NCBI RefSeq assembly: GCF_034377145.1
Contig: NZ_CP139707.1
Location: 2,926,501 to 2,990,500, forward strand
DNA length: 64,000 bases
Direction of reading: 5' to 3'
DNA from: Sulfitobacter sp. OXR-159
Lineage (GTDB): Bacteria > Pseudomonadota > Alphaproteobacteria > Rhodobacterales > Rhodobacteraceae
The translations under genes were made by a program, and so were the position numbers. Numbering within the stretch: the stretch's first letter is position 1; the number at the start of each line of letters is the position of its first letter. This document shows positions 10,892-20,792 of the stretch, piece by piece. A model generated the notes under the pieces. That model did no database searches. It saw nothing but the letters and a program-made list of their open reading frames with translations, and was not told the origin of the DNA.

Positions 10892-11947
10892 TCAGTTGCT
10901 TTTGGCTTCCCAAGGATAGCCATCGGCATCGCGCTGCTCGGTGTATTTGGCGATAAGGCCCTTATACTCTTCCAGCAGTTCGTCGCCCGGCAGACCGGCA
11001 GAGCTGGCAGTTTGCACCCATTCGTCGAGGAACTTCTTGCCAGCTTCAACGAGTTGCGTGCGGTCTTCTCCGGGAAGGGTGATGACTTCGACGCCCTGCT
11101 CTTTCATCGAAGCGATAGCGTTGTCGTTGGCCTCTGTGATCATTCGGCCAAACTCATCCGCCATGTCGGACCCGACAGAGGCCAGCGTTTCCTGCTGCTC
11201 AGGCGTCAGGCTGTCGTGCATGTCCTTGTTCATGAAGATGCCCAGACCGCCGACCTGACCCCAGTCGAGGATCGTGTAGCTGTCCATCACCTCGGCCTGC
11301 TTCAGGGCCGCCACGGCATAGCTGTAGCCCTGCGAACAGTCGATCAGCCCGGTGTCGAGCCCTTGGTAGGCGTCATAGATCGACATGTTGACCATGTTCG
11401 CGCCCTGCTCGCCGAAAACCTTACCGTAAGCACCCACGCCGCGGACCTTCTTGCCCGAGATATCCGCCACGGATTTGATCGCGCCGCCCTTGCAGCCGAT
11501 GTTTACCTGGCTGGTGGTCCAAGTGCCGATATAGACGAGGTTCTTGTCGGCCAGATCGTCTTGGATCGCTTGGCTGGAGCGCATCAGCTCATCCGTGGCG
11601 CGCATGCCGACCCAAGCGTCGGGGTTGTTCACCGGCAGGTCGGCGATGCCGTAGCCGGCCATCTCTTGCGGGTAGTAGACTGCGATGACCGAACCGGTGT
11701 CGGCCACGCCATCGGCGATGGATTGCACAGCGGCGTTGGCTTTGAACAGCGCCCCGCCCCACTGGATGTCGAATCGCATGTCGCCGTCCGAACGCTCGGC
11801 GACCTGATCGGCGAACCACTGCAAAGCGTCGGCGCGTGCACCGCGGTTGGGCCCAGCTTCACCGTGAATCAATACAGTTTCAGCGCTTACCGCGCCACCA
11901 GCCAGCGCCAGAGCTGCGGCGCAGCTCAGGTTTTTAAAGATTGTCAT
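10892..11947 (-). CDS. dctP: TRAP transporter periplasmic solute-binding protein (DctP)
   Basis: About 351 residues. The ATG at 11947 is chosen because it begins a clean signal peptide, MTIFKNLSCAAALALAGGAV, cleaved after about residue 22; the in-frame ATG at 11977 would put ten odd residues in front. The mature protein is a DctP-family binding protein that captures the substrate in the periplasm and hands it to DctQM. The Arg that normally clamps a substrate carboxylate is plausible in GKKVRGVGAYGK. It is the first gene of the transporter and beta-oxidation transcription unit. Confidence 0.92.
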   Translation of the reverse strand: MTIFKNLSCAAALALAGGAVSAETVLIHGEAGPNRGARADALQWFADQVAERSDGDMRFDIQWGGALFKANAAVQSIADGVADTGSVIAVYYPQEMAGYGIADLPVNNPDAWVGMRATDELMRSSQAIQDDLADKNLVYIGTWTTSQVNIGCKGGAIKSVADISGKKVRGVGAYGKVFGEQGANMVNMSIYDAYQGLDTGLIDCSQGYSYAVAALKQAEVMDSYTILDWGQVGGLGIFMNKDMHDSLTPEQQETLASVGSDMADEFGRMITEANDNAIASMKEQGVEVITLPGEDRTQLVEAGKKFLDEWVQTASSAGLPGDELLEEYKGLIAKYTEQRDADGYPWEAKSN

Positions 11948-12181
11948 GTAGGCTCCTCCCAGAGACTTGTTTCGCAATGCAAAACATAGTTTCGCATTTG
12001 TCGCAGGTCACGCTAGTCCGCGGACCGAAAGCGATCAAGCGAAACTTCAGCCATCTGAAGAGGGAGCAGTTAGGCTCTTGAATTTGTTAAGCGAAAAATG
12101 AGCGCGGGCGGCGGTGTGAGAGACAAACGCCCCGCTTTGCACCCCGGAATCGGCTGATCTGATGGATCGGCCCTGTCCGGT
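11948..12181. promoter_or_regulatory. Intergenic region likely holding the TRAP/beta-oxidation promoter
   Basis: A 234-base non-coding stretch upstream of dctP. It contains TTTCGCAATGCAAAAC and AGTTTCGCATTTGTCG, two related half-sites around 11968-12000 that could be an IclR-type operator. I see no confident -35/-10 pair, so the exact promoter is not assigned. Confidence 0.35.
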
Positions 12182-12210
12182 AAAACGGTCACGCCGCTGG
12201 GGCGTGACCG
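12182..12210 (-). terminator. Rho-independent terminator of the MBL-fold gene
   Basis: Perfect 10-base inverted repeat CGGTCACGCC / GGCGTGACCG (12186-12195 and 12201-12210) with a 5-base loop. On the minus strand it is followed by TTTTA. It sits 14 bases downstream of the stop codon of the gene at 12224-12994. Confidence 0.8.
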
Positions 12211-12223
12211 AAAGGGTTCGAGA

Positions 12224-12994
12224 TTAATACCAGTCGCCGAATTTGACTTCGACATCGGTGCCGACCCGTTTGGCGAACTCTTCGGGGTCTTGCGTGCCGC
12301 CATCTTTGCCCCGGAAGTGATAGGGGTAGACGTAAGTCGGTTTGAACTCAGCCACGGCAGAGGCGGCAGCGTTTGAATCCATAGTGAACGGCAGATTCAT
12401 GCACACGAATGCCAGCGAGATATCGGTCAGCCCGCGCATCTCGGCGGTGTCTTCGGTGTCGCCCGAAATATAGACGCGGAAGCCGTCGAAGCCGAGGATA
12501 TAGCCGTTGTCGCGCCCCTCGGGGTGAAACTTCTTGCGCTCTTCGGTGATGTTATAGGCCGGGATCGCGTCGATCGGCAGGCCGTTAAACTCGGTGCTTT
12601 CGCCATTGGCGATCTTGCTGGCCTTCGCGGCAAGCGCCTCGGGCAGCATGTCAAAGACGGCGGGGTTGGTGATGATCTGCACCTCATCCCCGGCCAGCGC
12701 GGCCAGCGTATCGGCGTTGTAGTGGTCGCCATGCTCATGGGTGATGAGGATCAGATCGGCGGCGGGGAAGTCGCTGTATTGCGCGGGCTCGCCCACTGGA
12801 TCGACATAGATCACCCCCGCTGGTGTCTCTAGCACGATAGAGGCGTGGTCGACGGGATGCACCGTGATCGGCCCTGCGCTAGTGTCGAATGTGTCACCGC
12901 TATGCGCGGCGGCACGGGCGGCGAAGGGCAGCAGGGTTACGATGCCAGCGGCGGCGGCGGAGGTGGCAAGGAAATGGCGGCGGGTCTGGGACAT
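12224..12994 (-). CDS. Tat-exported metallo-beta-lactamase-fold hydrolase
   Basis: 256 residues from the ATG at 12994, chosen because AGGAG lies just upstream and the N-terminus is then a twin-arginine signal, SQTRRHFLATSAAAAG. The metal-binding signature THEHGDHYN gives the HxHxDH motif, and a later Asp/His pair is in YISGDTEDT. The fold resembles UlaG-like metal-dependent hydrolases. The protein should be folded with metal in the cytoplasm and exported to the periplasm. Substrate is unknown. Confidence 0.85.
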   Translation of the reverse strand: MSQTRRHFLATSAAAAGIVTLLPFAARAAAHSGDTFDTSAGPITVHPVDHASIVLETPAGVIYVDPVGEPAQYSDFPAADLILITHEHGDHYNADTLAALAGDEVQIITNPAVFDMLPEALAAKASKIANGESTEFNGLPIDAIPAYNITEERKKFHPEGRDNGYILGFDGFRVYISGDTEDTAEMRGLTDISLAFVCMNLPFTMDSNAAASAVAEFKPTYVYPYHFRGKDGGTQDPEEFAKRVGTDVEVKFGDWY

Positions 12995-13074
12995 TTCAGG
13001 CTCCTGTTGGTTACTGGAACGGGACATAGCTGCCCCGCCCCGCATTTCAACGCAGCGCCCTTCTTGCGGCAAGC

Positions 13075-13908
13075 CTATGCCGGGCGCAGACCCAGAATCT
13101 CACGCGCTTGTGCAGGCGTGGCGATAGGGCGGTCGTATTTCGCACATAAATCAGCCGCCCGCAGGATCAGCGCGGCGTTGGAGGGCGCCAGCGTATCGCG
13201 GTCCAGCCGCACGTTATCCTCCAACCCCGCGCGGGTATGGCCGCCCGCGGCGATGGCCCATTCGTTCAACACAATCTGGTTCGGCCCGATCCCGGCGGCA
13301 CACCACTGCGCATCGGGCGCGAGGCGGTTGAGCGTCTGGATGTAGAAATCAAAGGTCTCACGGTCCACCGGCATGGCGTTTTTCACGCCCATGACGAATT
13401 GCACATAAAGCTGGCCGGGAATGCGACCGTCGCGGTTCATTTCGGCGGCTTTGTGGATGTGGCTGAGGTCAAAGGCCTCGATCTCGGGTTTGACCGCGTG
13501 GGTTTTCATTTCCGAGGCCAGCCAATCGACCAGTTCCGGCGGGTTCTCATAAACCCGCGTCGGGAAATTGTTGGACCCGACCGACAGCGAGGCCATGTCG
13601 GGCCGGAGCGAGAGCATCCCACCCCGCTCCCGCCCCGCGCCCGAGCGCCCGCCGGTGGAGAACTGGATGATCATGCCAGGGCAGTGATTTTGCACGCCTT
13701 CCATCAGCCGCGCGAATTTCTCGGGGTCGGAGGATGGGGTTTCATCGTCGTTGCGCACATGGGCGTGGCAAATGGAGGCCCCGGCTTCGAAGGCTGCGTG
13801 GGTCGACTCGACCTGCTCGGCGATCGAGATCGGCACGGCGGGGTTGGCGGCTTTGGTGGGAACGGAGCCGGTGATGGCGACGCAGAGGATGCAGGGGGTG
13901 GTGGTCAT
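13075..13908 (-). CDS. Beta-keto acid cleavage enzyme (BKACE, DUF849)
   Basis: 277 residues from the ATG at 13908; an upstream in-frame ATG at 13974 adds a Pro/Thr-rich stretch that looks non-coding. BKACE enzymes condense a beta-keto acid with acetyl-CoA and release acetoacetate plus a new CoA ester. Zinc ligands are visible in CHAHVR (two His) and in GGHTRAGLEDN. The gene is minus strand, 80 bases upstream of the MBL-fold gene. The specific beta-keto acid cannot be told from sequence alone. Confidence 0.9.
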   Translation of the reverse strand: MTTTPCILCVAITGSVPTKAANPAVPISIAEQVESTHAAFEAGASICHAHVRNDDETPSSDPEKFARLMEGVQNHCPGMIIQFSTGGRSGAGRERGGMLSLRPDMASLSVGSNNFPTRVYENPPELVDWLASEMKTHAVKPEIEAFDLSHIHKAAEMNRDGRIPGQLYVQFVMGVKNAMPVDRETFDFYIQTLNRLAPDAQWCAAGIGPNQIVLNEWAIAAGGHTRAGLEDNVRLDRDTLAPSNAALILRAADLCAKYDRPIATPAQAREILGLRPA

Positions 13909-14182
13909 GGGTGGCGGTCCTGTGGCGGCGGTGGTTGGGTGCGGAAGGTCGCATATGGTGGGGGCGGTGTACATTGGTTCGCGACTAAGACAATGCCTGC
14001 CACCTACTAATCAGAAAGAAAGATATTGGTCAGCTTAGCTCCGCCACTAGCGAGAAGATTTTAACCTAAAACATCATCAAGGGCCTGGAAAACCATTTTA
14101 TCACGATCTAAGGAACACGTTCGCTTTCGACTTTCGAAATGGCGGATCCATGTTATCGTGGAGAAAACAGGAGAAAGCAGCA

Positions 14183-14365
14183 ATGACTGTTGAACAACAA
14201 AACCAGCTCAATTACCTTTTGAACGAGGCACGCAAAGCTACGATGAGCGACGCAGAAATGATCGAACAGCGGATGAGTTTTGCTTACGGCAATTCAGCCT
14301 TCGAAAACCCCATGATCACTAAAGAAATGGTGGAAAACGAGGCACGCAAGCTGGCAGCCAAATGA
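14183..14365 (+). CDS. Fic-associated antitoxin (FicA/VbhA-like)
   Basis: 60-residue protein; the start at 14183 has AGGAG 8 bases upstream, better than an in-frame ATG at 14150. Class I Fic antitoxins block the ATP pocket with an (S/T)xxxE(G/N) helix; here the corresponding segment is NSAFEN (37-42), with Asn in place of the Ser/Thr but Glu-Asn kept. The gene overlaps fic by 4 bases (ATGA), the usual antitoxin-toxin coupling. The surrounding DNA is AT-richer than the neighbours, suggesting transfer. Confidence 0.75.
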   Translation: MTVEQQNQLNYLLNEARKATMSDAEMIEQRMSFAYGNSAFENPMITKEMVENEARKLAAK

Positions 14366-15033
14366 GTGATGAACTTCGCATTCGGCATAGCGAGGCGGAA
14401 TCCGCCTCGCTGATCTCGGGTTCGGTCGAAAAGGCTGAGAAAGAAGCAGCCAATGCTCTTCTTCAAGCTGATCGAGTGAGAGACTATATTCTGGAAAGCA
14501 TTGATCGGGGCGGAAGGTTCAGGCTCAGGCCTTCAATGCTGCTTGATCTGAATCGTTGTGCGATTGAAGGGCTGGACGCTTATGCTGGCAGTTGGCGCCC
14601 TGGTGGGGTGATAATCAACGAAAGCAAGCATACCCCGCCGGAGGGCCACTTAGTCGCCGAGTTAGTCGAAGATCTTTGTGACTATGTTAACGACAATTGG
14701 GAAACAGCTTCAGGGATCCATCTGGCATCAGTTGTTATGTGGCGATTGAACTGGATACACCCCTTTACAGAAGGCAATGGTAGAACCTCCCGTGCCACCT
14801 CATACCTCGTACTGTGCGCGAAGGAACAATTCTTGCTCCCCGGTGGATACTCTATCCCTGAACAAATAGTTGAGAACCGTCAACCTTACTACGAAGCTCT
14901 CGAAGATGGAGACAGCCGGTTCGAAGAAAATGGCGGGCAATTGAATGAAGAAGTTGTACCAAAGATGGAATACTTGCTGGCAGGTATGTTAGCAAAACAA
15001 CTTACTATCAGACATCAAAACGCGACATCTTGA
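14362..15033 (+). CDS. fic: Fic-domain AMP-transferase (toxin)
   Basis: 223-residue Fic protein with a complete active-site motif HPFTEGNGRTSR (133-144), matching HxFx(D/E)GNGRxxR. Such proteins transfer AMP, or rarely another nucleotide group, to a target protein hydroxyl. No inhibitory motif is seen in its own sequence, consistent with class I where the antitoxin is a separate protein. It is the only plus-strand pair among minus-strand housekeeping genes and sits between BKACE and lepA. The target is unknown. Confidence 0.88.
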   Translation: MSDELRIRHSEAESASLISGSVEKAEKEAANALLQADRVRDYILESIDRGGRFRLRPSMLLDLNRCAIEGLDAYAGSWRPGGVIINESKHTPPEGHLVAELVEDLCDYVNDNWETASGIHLASVVMWRLNWIHPFTEGNGRTSRATSYLVLCAKEQFLLPGGYSIPEQIVENRQPYYEALEDGDSRFEENGGQLNEEVVPKMEYLLAGMLAKQLTIRHQNATS

Positions 15034-15111
15034 TGTAGCCAGCTGCCAGCAAACTGGCACAGGTACATTCGCTCAAAAAAGCGATCAACTGAATTTTGGT
15101 TTGAACTTAGA

Positions 15112-15135
15112 GATGGACAGCCTCAGCTGTCCATC
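15112..15135. terminator. Hairpin between convergent fic and lepA
   Basis: Nine-base inverted repeat GATGGACAG / CTGTCCATC with a 6-base loop that contains most of the lepA stop codon. On the plus strand it is followed by TTTAG, so it could terminate fic. On the minus strand there is no T-run, so a role for lepA is uncertain. Confidence 0.5.
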
Positions 15136-16925
15136 TTTAGCGCCGAAATAAACGCCTCCTGCGGGATATCCACTTTCCCGAACTGGCGCATCTTCTTTTT
15201 ACCTGCCTTCTGCTTCTCCAGCAGCTTCTTCTTCCGCGTCGCATCGCCGCCGTAACACTTCGCCGTCACGTCCTTGCGCATCGCGGACAGCGTCTCGCGC
15301 GCGATCACTTTGCCGCCGATGGCCGCTTGGATCGGGATCTTGAACATGTGACGCGGGATCAGGTCTTTAAGTTTTTCTACCATCGCTCGGCCGCGCATCT
15401 CGGCGCGGTCGCGGTGCACCATGGTCGAGAGCGCATCCACCGGCTCGTCGTTCACGAGGATCTGCATCTTGACCAGATTGTCCTGCCGGTAGCCGATCAT
15501 CTGGTAGTCAAAGCTGGCGTAGCCCTTGGTGACCGACTTCAGCCGGTCGTAGAAATCAAACACCACCTCGTTCAGCGGCAGGTCATAGACGGCCATCGCC
15601 CGCGAACCAGCATAGGTCAGGTCTTCTTGAATGCCGCGGCGGTCTTGGCAGAGCTTCAGCACATCGCCAAGGTATTCATCGGGCACGAGAATCGTCGCCT
15701 TGATCCGCGGCTCTTGCATGTGGTCCACCAGCGTCATGTCGGGCATGTCGGCGGGGTTGTGCAGCTCCTGCATCTCCCCGTCCTTCATATGGACGTGATA
15801 GATCACCGAAGGGGCGGTGGTGATCAGGTCGATGTCATACTCACGCTCAAGCCGGTCGCGGATCACTTCGAGGTGCAGCAGGCCAAGGAAACCGCAGCGG
15901 AAGCCAAAGCCAAGCGCGGCAGAGGTTTCCATCTCATAGGTGAAGGAGGCATCGTTCAGGGCGAGCTTTTCGATCGCATCGCGCATGTCTTCGAAGTCAT
16001 TGGCGTCGACCGGGAAGAGACCGCAGAAAACCACCGGCACCGAGGGCTTAAAGCCCGGCAGCGGGGTTTCACACTTGCGCTTTTCATGGGTGATCGTGTC
16101 GCCCACGCGGGTGTCGCGGACCTGTTTGATCGAGGCGTTCAGATAACCGATCTCGCCGGGGCCGAGGCTTTCGACGCCGGTCATCTTGGGCCGGTAAACG
16201 CCCACATCGTCCACGTCATAGGTGCCGCCGGTCTTCATCATGCGAATGCGGTCGCCCTTTTTCAGGGTGCCGTCGATGATCCGGACGATACAGATGACGC
16301 CAAGGTATTGGTCATATTTACTGTCCACCAGCATCGCCTTGAGTGGCGCATCGGGGTCGCCGCCCTTAGGTGCCGGCAGTTTATTGACGATCGCTTCTAG
16401 CACGTCGGGGATGCCGATGCCGGTTTTGGCTGAGATCAGGCAGGCATCGGAGGCGTCGATGCCGATCACATCCTCGATCTGTTCGCGCACGCGGTCGGGG
16501 TCAGAGGCGGGCAGGTCGACCTTGTTCAGGACCGGCACGATCTCATGATCCGCATCGATGGCGGTATAGACATTGGCCAACGTCTGCGCCTCGACGCCCT
16601 GGGTGGCGTCGACCACCAGCAGCGAGCCTTCGACCGCATGCATGGAGCGCGCGACTTCATAGGCGAAGTCGACGTGTCCGGGCGTGTCGATCAGGTTCAG
16701 CACATAGGTCTTGCCGTCCTTGGCAGGGTATTCGATGCGGACGGTGTTGGCCTTGATGGTGATGCCCCGCTCCCGCTCGATATCCATGTTATCCAGAAGC
16801 TGGCTTTGCATGTCGCGTTCGGCGACCGTGCCGGTGAGTTGGATCAACCGGTCGGCCAGCGTGGATTTGCCGTGGTCGATATGCGCCACGATGGAGAAAT
16901 TGCGGATATTTTCAAGCGGTGTCAT
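15123..16925 (-). CDS. lepA: Elongation factor 4 (LepA) GTPase
   Basis: 600 residues from the ATG at 16925 ([19 protein letters not shown]); the longer frame to 17195 is non-coding extension. LepA is a ribosome-binding GTPase related to EF-G. G1 is [10 protein letters not shown]3 DTPGHVDF, G4 NKVDLP. The LepA-specific C-terminal region ends near [19 protein letters not shown]. Length and motifs are normal. Confidence 0.97.
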   Translation of the reverse strand: MTPLENIRNFSIVAHIDHGKSTLADRLIQLTGTVAERDMQSQLLDNMDIERERGITIKANTVRIEYPAKDGKTYVLNLIDTPGHVDFAYEVARSMHAVEGSLLVVDATQGVEAQTLANVYTAIDADHEIVPVLNKVDLPASDPDRVREQIEDVIGIDASDACLISAKTGIGIPDVLEAIVNKLPAPKGGDPDAPLKAMLVDSKYDQYLGVICIVRIIDGTLKKGDRIRMMKTGGTYDVDDVGVYRPKMTGVESLGPGEIGYLNASIKQVRDTRVGDTITHEKRKCETPLPGFKPSVPVVFCGLFPVDANDFEDMRDAIEKLALNDASFTYEMETSAALGFGFRCGFLGLLHLEVIRDRLEREYDIDLITTAPSVIYHVHMKDGEMQELHNPADMPDMTLVDHMQEPRIKATILVPDEYLGDVLKLCQDRRGIQEDLTYAGSRAMAVYDLPLNEVVFDFYDRLKSVTKGYASFDYQMIGYRQDNLVKMQILVNDEPVDALSTMVHRDRAEMRGRAMVEKLKDLIPRHMFKIPIQAAIGGKVIARETLSAMRKDVTAKCYGGDATRKKKLLEKQKAGKKKMRQFGKVDIPQEAFISALKMDS

Positions 16926-17137
16926 GCAAGGGGATATGGCGCAGTGCCGCGCCTGCGTCAATTGGCCATGAGCGTGCCAGAGCCCGCTTCGCGCCCTTCG
17001 CGGCGCTTTATCGCAGGCCAAGGTGCTTTGCCCCCAAAGGAGAATTGCGCGAAGCCCCATTTTGCGGCATAGTGATGGGCAGAGCAGACCGGGCCACAAG
17101 GGGAAAACCCCATGGTCCAAAACAATAGGGCAAATCA

Positions 17138-17500
17138 ATGCGGACAGTTGCAAGTTTGATGGCGCTCGTCGTCTTGGCGGGTTGTGGCGGATCACGTTAT
17201 TCCAGCGATGCCGCCGTGGGACGTTTCTCCCCGACGCCGGTGCTTTTCGCCACAGGACCCATTCAAAAGGCCTGCTTGGCCGATGGGCGCCGCGGCTCCA
17301 GCCACGCGCGTTGTGGCTGCGTACAAGCGGTGGCGGATCAGACGTTGTCGCGCTCGGATCAGCGCCAGGGCGCCAAGATTTTCCGCGACCCGCACCGTTT
17401 GCAGGAAATGCGTCAGTCCGACAACAAAAGCGACAACGCCTTCTGGAGCACGTGGAAAGCCTATGGCCAGAGCGCCGCGGCGGCCTGCTCCAACACCTAA
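17138..17500 (+). CDS. Small lipoprotein of unknown function
   Basis: 120 residues with a lipoprotein signal, [16 protein letters not shown], and lipobox LAGC at residue 16. The mature part has two further Cys in [18 protein letters not shown] and an aromatic C-terminus FWSTWKAYG. Short lipoproteins of this type recur in Rhodobacteraceae; I do not recognise a function. It converges with the phosphatase gene 4 bases away. Confidence 0.7.
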   Translation: MRTVASLMALVVLAGCGGSRYSSDAAVGRFSPTPVLFATGPIQKACLADGRRGSSHARCGCVQAVADQTLSRSDQRQGAKIFRDPHRLQEMRQSDNKSDNAFWSTWKAYGQSAAAACSNT

Positions 17501-17504
17501 CTGT

Positions 17505-17966
17505 TCAGCTTTCGTTTAGCGGCGGTCCGAACCGGTCAATCAGCCGTCCGACGATCTGATCGCGGGCGGCGCGAAACTGGGTGAGTTTGGCCTCGCGGCT
17601 CTCGCCCAGTCCCGTGGGATCAAGGATCGGCCAATATTCCACGTCGAGATGGTAAAACCGCGTCAGCTCCAGCGCCCGGCGCTGGCTGGCGGGGCTCAGC
17701 GCGATGATCAGATCGAATGACCCCAGATCGTCGCCCCATTCCTCCATCTCATCGAAACTGCGGCTGCGATGCCGGTCCAACTGCACATCCAATTCACTGC
17801 ACACGGCGATGGAAAAGCCGTCGATCTCCATGTCGTTCTTGACGCCCACGGACTGCACATAGGTGCCGGTGCCGTAGAATTTCTTCATCAAGCCTTCGGC
17901 CATGGGCGAACGGACGGCGTTGTGGTCGCAGCAAAAGAGAACGGATTGAGGCAGCAGCTGCTTCAT
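17505..17966 (-). CDS. Low-molecular-weight protein tyrosine phosphatase
   Basis: 153-residue LMW-PTP / arsenate-reductase-fold protein. The catalytic P-loop is CDHNAVRS (residues 13-20), fitting CxxNxxRS. The acid/base Asp is probably in ILDPTG (about 114-119). It directly abuts the UPF0262 gene, whose stop is at 17967, so the two probably form one transcript. Confidence 0.85.
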   Translation of the reverse strand: MKQLLPQSVLFCCDHNAVRSPMAEGLMKKFYGTGTYVQSVGVKNDMEIDGFSIAVCSELDVQLDRHRSRSFDEMEEWGDDLGSFDLIIALSPASQRRALELTRFYHLDVEYWPILDPTGLGESREAKLTQFRAARDQIVGRLIDRFGPPLNES

Positions 17967-18446
17967 TTATCCGCCGAAATGCAAAACGCAGATCAGGGTA
18001 AAGAGCCGCCGCGCGGTGTCGGTGTCGATCTCGGCCTTGCCCGACAGGCGCTCTTGCAGCACGCGGGAGCCTTCGTTGTGGATGCCGCGCCGGGCCATGT
18101 CGATCGTCTCGATCTGGCTGGGGGGCAGTTTCTTGACCGCCTCGAAATAGCTTTCGCAGATTTGGAAGTAATCCTTCACCACCTGCCGGAACGGGCCGAG
18201 GGAAAGGTGGAATTCCGCTGCCTTTTCAGCCGCTTCGGTCTCCACATCAAAGACCAGCCGCTTGTCGCGGATGGACAGGGACAGATGATAAGGCCCTTCG
18301 GGCACCGGGCCCTTCTCCCGTTCGGGCAGGACAAAGCTGTTCTCTTCCAGCAGGTCGAACATGGCCACCTTACGCTCCTGATCGATCTCAGGCGTGGGGG
18401 GCGGCATGTTCGCGTCATCAAGCGCGATATGGGTGATGCGGGTCAT
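17967..18446 (-). CDS. UPF0262 family protein
   Basis: 159 residues from the ATG at 18446 (MTRITHIALDD); the extended frame to 18521 lacks a good start. The conserved segments SLSIRDKRLVFDVE and ARRGIHNEGSRVLQERL identify UPF0262, a family found in alphaproteobacteria, often next to hisD. Function unknown. Confidence 0.85.
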   Translation of the reverse strand: MTRITHIALDDANMPPPTPEIDQERKVAMFDLLEENSFVLPEREKGPVPEGPYHLSLSIRDKRLVFDVETEAAEKAAEFHLSLGPFRQVVKDYFQICESYFEAVKKLPPSQIETIDMARRGIHNEGSRVLQERLSGKAEIDTDTARRLFTLICVLHFGG

Positions 18447-18609
18447 GGACGCATCCTTTTTGCTGGCGATACCATTTCGTGGATAGCGCAGCGGTGGGAA
18501 GGGGGCAATGCGCGAGAGCATGCCCGGTGGCGAATGTCGCGCCCGGGGGCACAGCGGGCAGCGCCCTGCCTCCTGCGCAGGCGGCTTCTGCCCCCCCTGC
18601 CCCGCCGCC

Positions 18610-19911
18610 CTAGTCGTTCAGCTTGCGCAGGCGCGCGGTGACCGACAGGCCATGCGCCTTAAGGCTCTCTGACTGGGCCAACCGCTCTGCCGCCGGGCCG
18701 ATGGCTTTGAGGGCTTCGGGCGACATCTGAGCCAAGGTGGTGCGCTTCATGAAATCCAACACCGACAGCCCCGAAGAGAAGCGCGCCGACCGCGCCGTGG
18801 GCAGAACGTGGTTCGGCCCGCCGACGTAATCGCCAATCGCCTCCGGCGTCCATTGGCCAAGGAAGATCGCGCCCGCATGGGTGATCTTTTCCGACAGCGC
18901 CTTTGGGTCCGCCACGCAAAGCTCAAGGTGTTCCGGCGCGATCCGGTTGCTAAGCGCCGCCGCGGCGTCGAGGTCAGCCACCGTGATGATCGCACCATTG
19001 TCGCGCCAGCTGGCGCCCGCGATGGCGCGACGCTCAAGGGTAAGCAGGCGTTTCTCGACCGCCTCTTCCACCGCGCGGGCAAAGGCGGGGTCGGTGGTGA
19101 TCAGAATGCTCTGCGCGCTCTCGTCATGTTCGGCTTGGCTGAGCAGATCAAGGGCGATGAAATCGGGATCATTGTCGCCATCGGCGATGACAAGGATCTC
19201 CGACGGGCCGGCGATCATGTCGATGCCGACTTTGCCGAAAACGCGCCGTTTGGCGGCGGCGACAAAGGCGTTGCCGGGGCCGGTGATCTTGTCCACCGGG
19301 GGGATCGTATCGGTGCCATAGGCCAGCGCCGCCACGGCCTGCGCGCCGCCGATGCGGTAAATCTCATCCACTCCGGCGATGCGGGCGGCCAGCAACACAA
19401 GCGGGTTCAACACGCCATCGGGCGTGGGCACGACCATGGCCAAACGCTCCACCCCCGCCACCTTGGCCGGGACCGCGTTCATCAGGACAGAGGACGGATA
19501 GCTCGCCAGCCCGCCCGGCACATAGAGGCCGGCGGCGGAAACCGGCGTCCAGCGCCAACCCAACGTGGCGCCGTCGGGATCCGTCCACTCGGCGTCTTCG
19601 GGCAGCTGCCGTGCGTGATAGGCGCGGATGCGGTCGGCGGCCAGTTCCAGCGCCTTGCGGTCCTCGGGGGAGACTTCGGCGACGGCGGCGTCAACCTCGG
19701 CAACACTGATGCGCAGGCTGTCGGGGGTGAGGGTCACGCGGTCGAACTTTTGCGACAGGTCGATCACGGCAGCATCGCCCCGCGCACGCACATCGGCGAT
19801 GATCTCGGCCACCACGGCATCGACATCGGGGCTGTCTTCGCGCTTGGCGTTCAGCAGTTTGTCAAAGGCCGCTTCGAAATCGGGGGCGGAAGCATCAAGG
19901 GTGACGGGCAT
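18610..19911 (-). CDS. hisD: Histidinol dehydrogenase
   Basis: 433-residue zinc enzyme for the last two steps of histidine biosynthesis (L-histidinol to L-histidine with two NAD). Characteristic segments: YVPGGLASYPSS, GGAQAVAALAYGT, GPGNAFVAAAKR, AGPSEILVIAD, the zinc/base region QAEHDESAQS and IAPEHLEL. Full length for the family. It lies 51 bases downstream of a small membrane-protein gene in a minus-strand run from the 58-residue gene and murA. Confidence 0.96.
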   Translation of the reverse strand: MPVTLDASAPDFEAAFDKLLNAKREDSPDVDAVVAEIIADVRARGDAAVIDLSQKFDRVTLTPDSLRISVAEVDAAVAEVSPEDRKALELAADRIRAYHARQLPEDAEWTDPDGATLGWRWTPVSAAGLYVPGGLASYPSSVLMNAVPAKVAGVERLAMVVPTPDGVLNPLVLLAARIAGVDEIYRIGGAQAVAALAYGTDTIPPVDKITGPGNAFVAAAKRRVFGKVGIDMIAGPSEILVIADGDNDPDFIALDLLSQAEHDESAQSILITTDPAFARAVEEAVEKRLLTLERRAIAGASWRDNGAIITVADLDAAAALSNRIAPEHLELCVADPKALSEKITHAGAIFLGQWTPEAIGDYVGGPNHVLPTARSARFSSGLSVLDFMKRTTLAQMSPEALKAIGPAAERLAQSESLKAHGLSVTARLRKLND

Positions 19912-19962
19912 GGGGTCAGGCTTTCGAAAAGGGGGCCACCGCAGCGGGCTGGCCCAAAGGTA

Positions 19963-20292
19963 TCAAGGCGCGGAAGGGCGGCGCAGGCTGGGCTCGGCCC
20001 GCAGGCCCGATGTTTTGACAGCGGCACTGGGGGCGGAGCGCTGCGCCAAACGCATGGCGCGGGTGTCTTGGGCGTTGTCGAACACGGCGCGCGCGACATG
20101 GGCTGCCAGAATGGCAAACAGCCCGCCCGCAATCGCCGCGGCAGGGGCCAAAAGCCCCGGCAAGGTGACCGTGCCCAACAGATGCCGCACCGCCAGCGCC
20201 ACACCAAGCAGCAAAAGCGCCCAGCCCGTCGCTTCGGTCATCAGGGCCGCCACGCGCCCCCGCGTAAATCTAGTCTGTTTTAGTTCCGGCAT
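19963..20292 (-). CDS. Small membrane protein, two predicted TM helices
   Basis: 109 residues from the ATG at 20292. Hydrophobic segments are at about 15-35 (TGWALLLLGVALAV) and 44-65 (LLAPAAAIAGGLFAILAAHV), followed by a basic cytoplasmic-type tail. I do not recognise a family. It lies between hisD and the DUF2948 gene in the same direction. Confidence 0.65.
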   Translation of the reverse strand: MPELKQTRFTRGRVAALMTEATGWALLLLGVALAVRHLLGTVTLPGLLAPAAAIAGGLFAILAAHVARAVFDNAQDTRAMRLAQRSAPSAAVKTSGLRAEPSLRRPSAP

Positions 20293-20321
20293 CTTGCGAT
20301 CCTTGCCACCGTGACGGGATG

Positions 20322-20792
20322 TCACTCGGGGTGAACGGGCCTTTTCTTTGAAGGGGCCACATAGGGACGTGTCACATCCTTGAGCGTTACCTCCAGAGCC
20401 TCGACCTCTAACCGGATCGCGCCGTCTCCGGCCAAGGTCAGCGTGACATGGCCCGAAGGCGCGTCGGTTTGCTCGAACGTGATGTCGAGCAGGGAGAGGA
20501 TGGTATCGGCATCGCCCTTGGGCACGCCTTGGCTTGCCACACGCTGCACGTTGTTGAACATCAGCACCGATTGCACCCGCTCGGGCGCATGACGTGCGGC
20601 CCCCGTATCCTCATGCCGCAGCCGGTTCAGCAGCAGCGCGAAACGCGCGCCCGTGCGGTGCCAGCGCATCTCAGAGGCGGGAAACACCGCATCTTGCGTG
20701 AGCGAGGCGATCACCGTGAGATCCTCGGCATCCAATGCGCCGAGGTTCAACGGCGCTTCGCGGCCATCTTCAAAACGTGCATCTTCGGTCAT
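20322..20792 (-). CDS. DUF2948 family protein
   Basis: 156 residues. [20 protein letters not shown] and [20 protein letters not shown] near the N-terminus fit DUF2948, a short alphaproteobacterial family usually encoded between murA and hisD as here. It overlaps murA by 4 bases (ATGA). Function unknown. Confidence 0.82.
   Translation of the reverse strand: MTEDARFEDGREAPLNLGALDAEDLTVIASLTQDAVFPASEMRWHRTGARFALLLNRLRHEDTGAARHAPERVQSVLMFNNVQRVASQGVPKGDADTILSLLDITFEQTDAPSGHVTLTLAGDGAIRLEVEALEVTLKDVTRPYVAPSKKRPVHPE

Noticed and set aside
11948..12181. Riboswitch upstream of dctP
   Set aside because: No recognisable aptamer core or expression-platform hairpin could be drawn.
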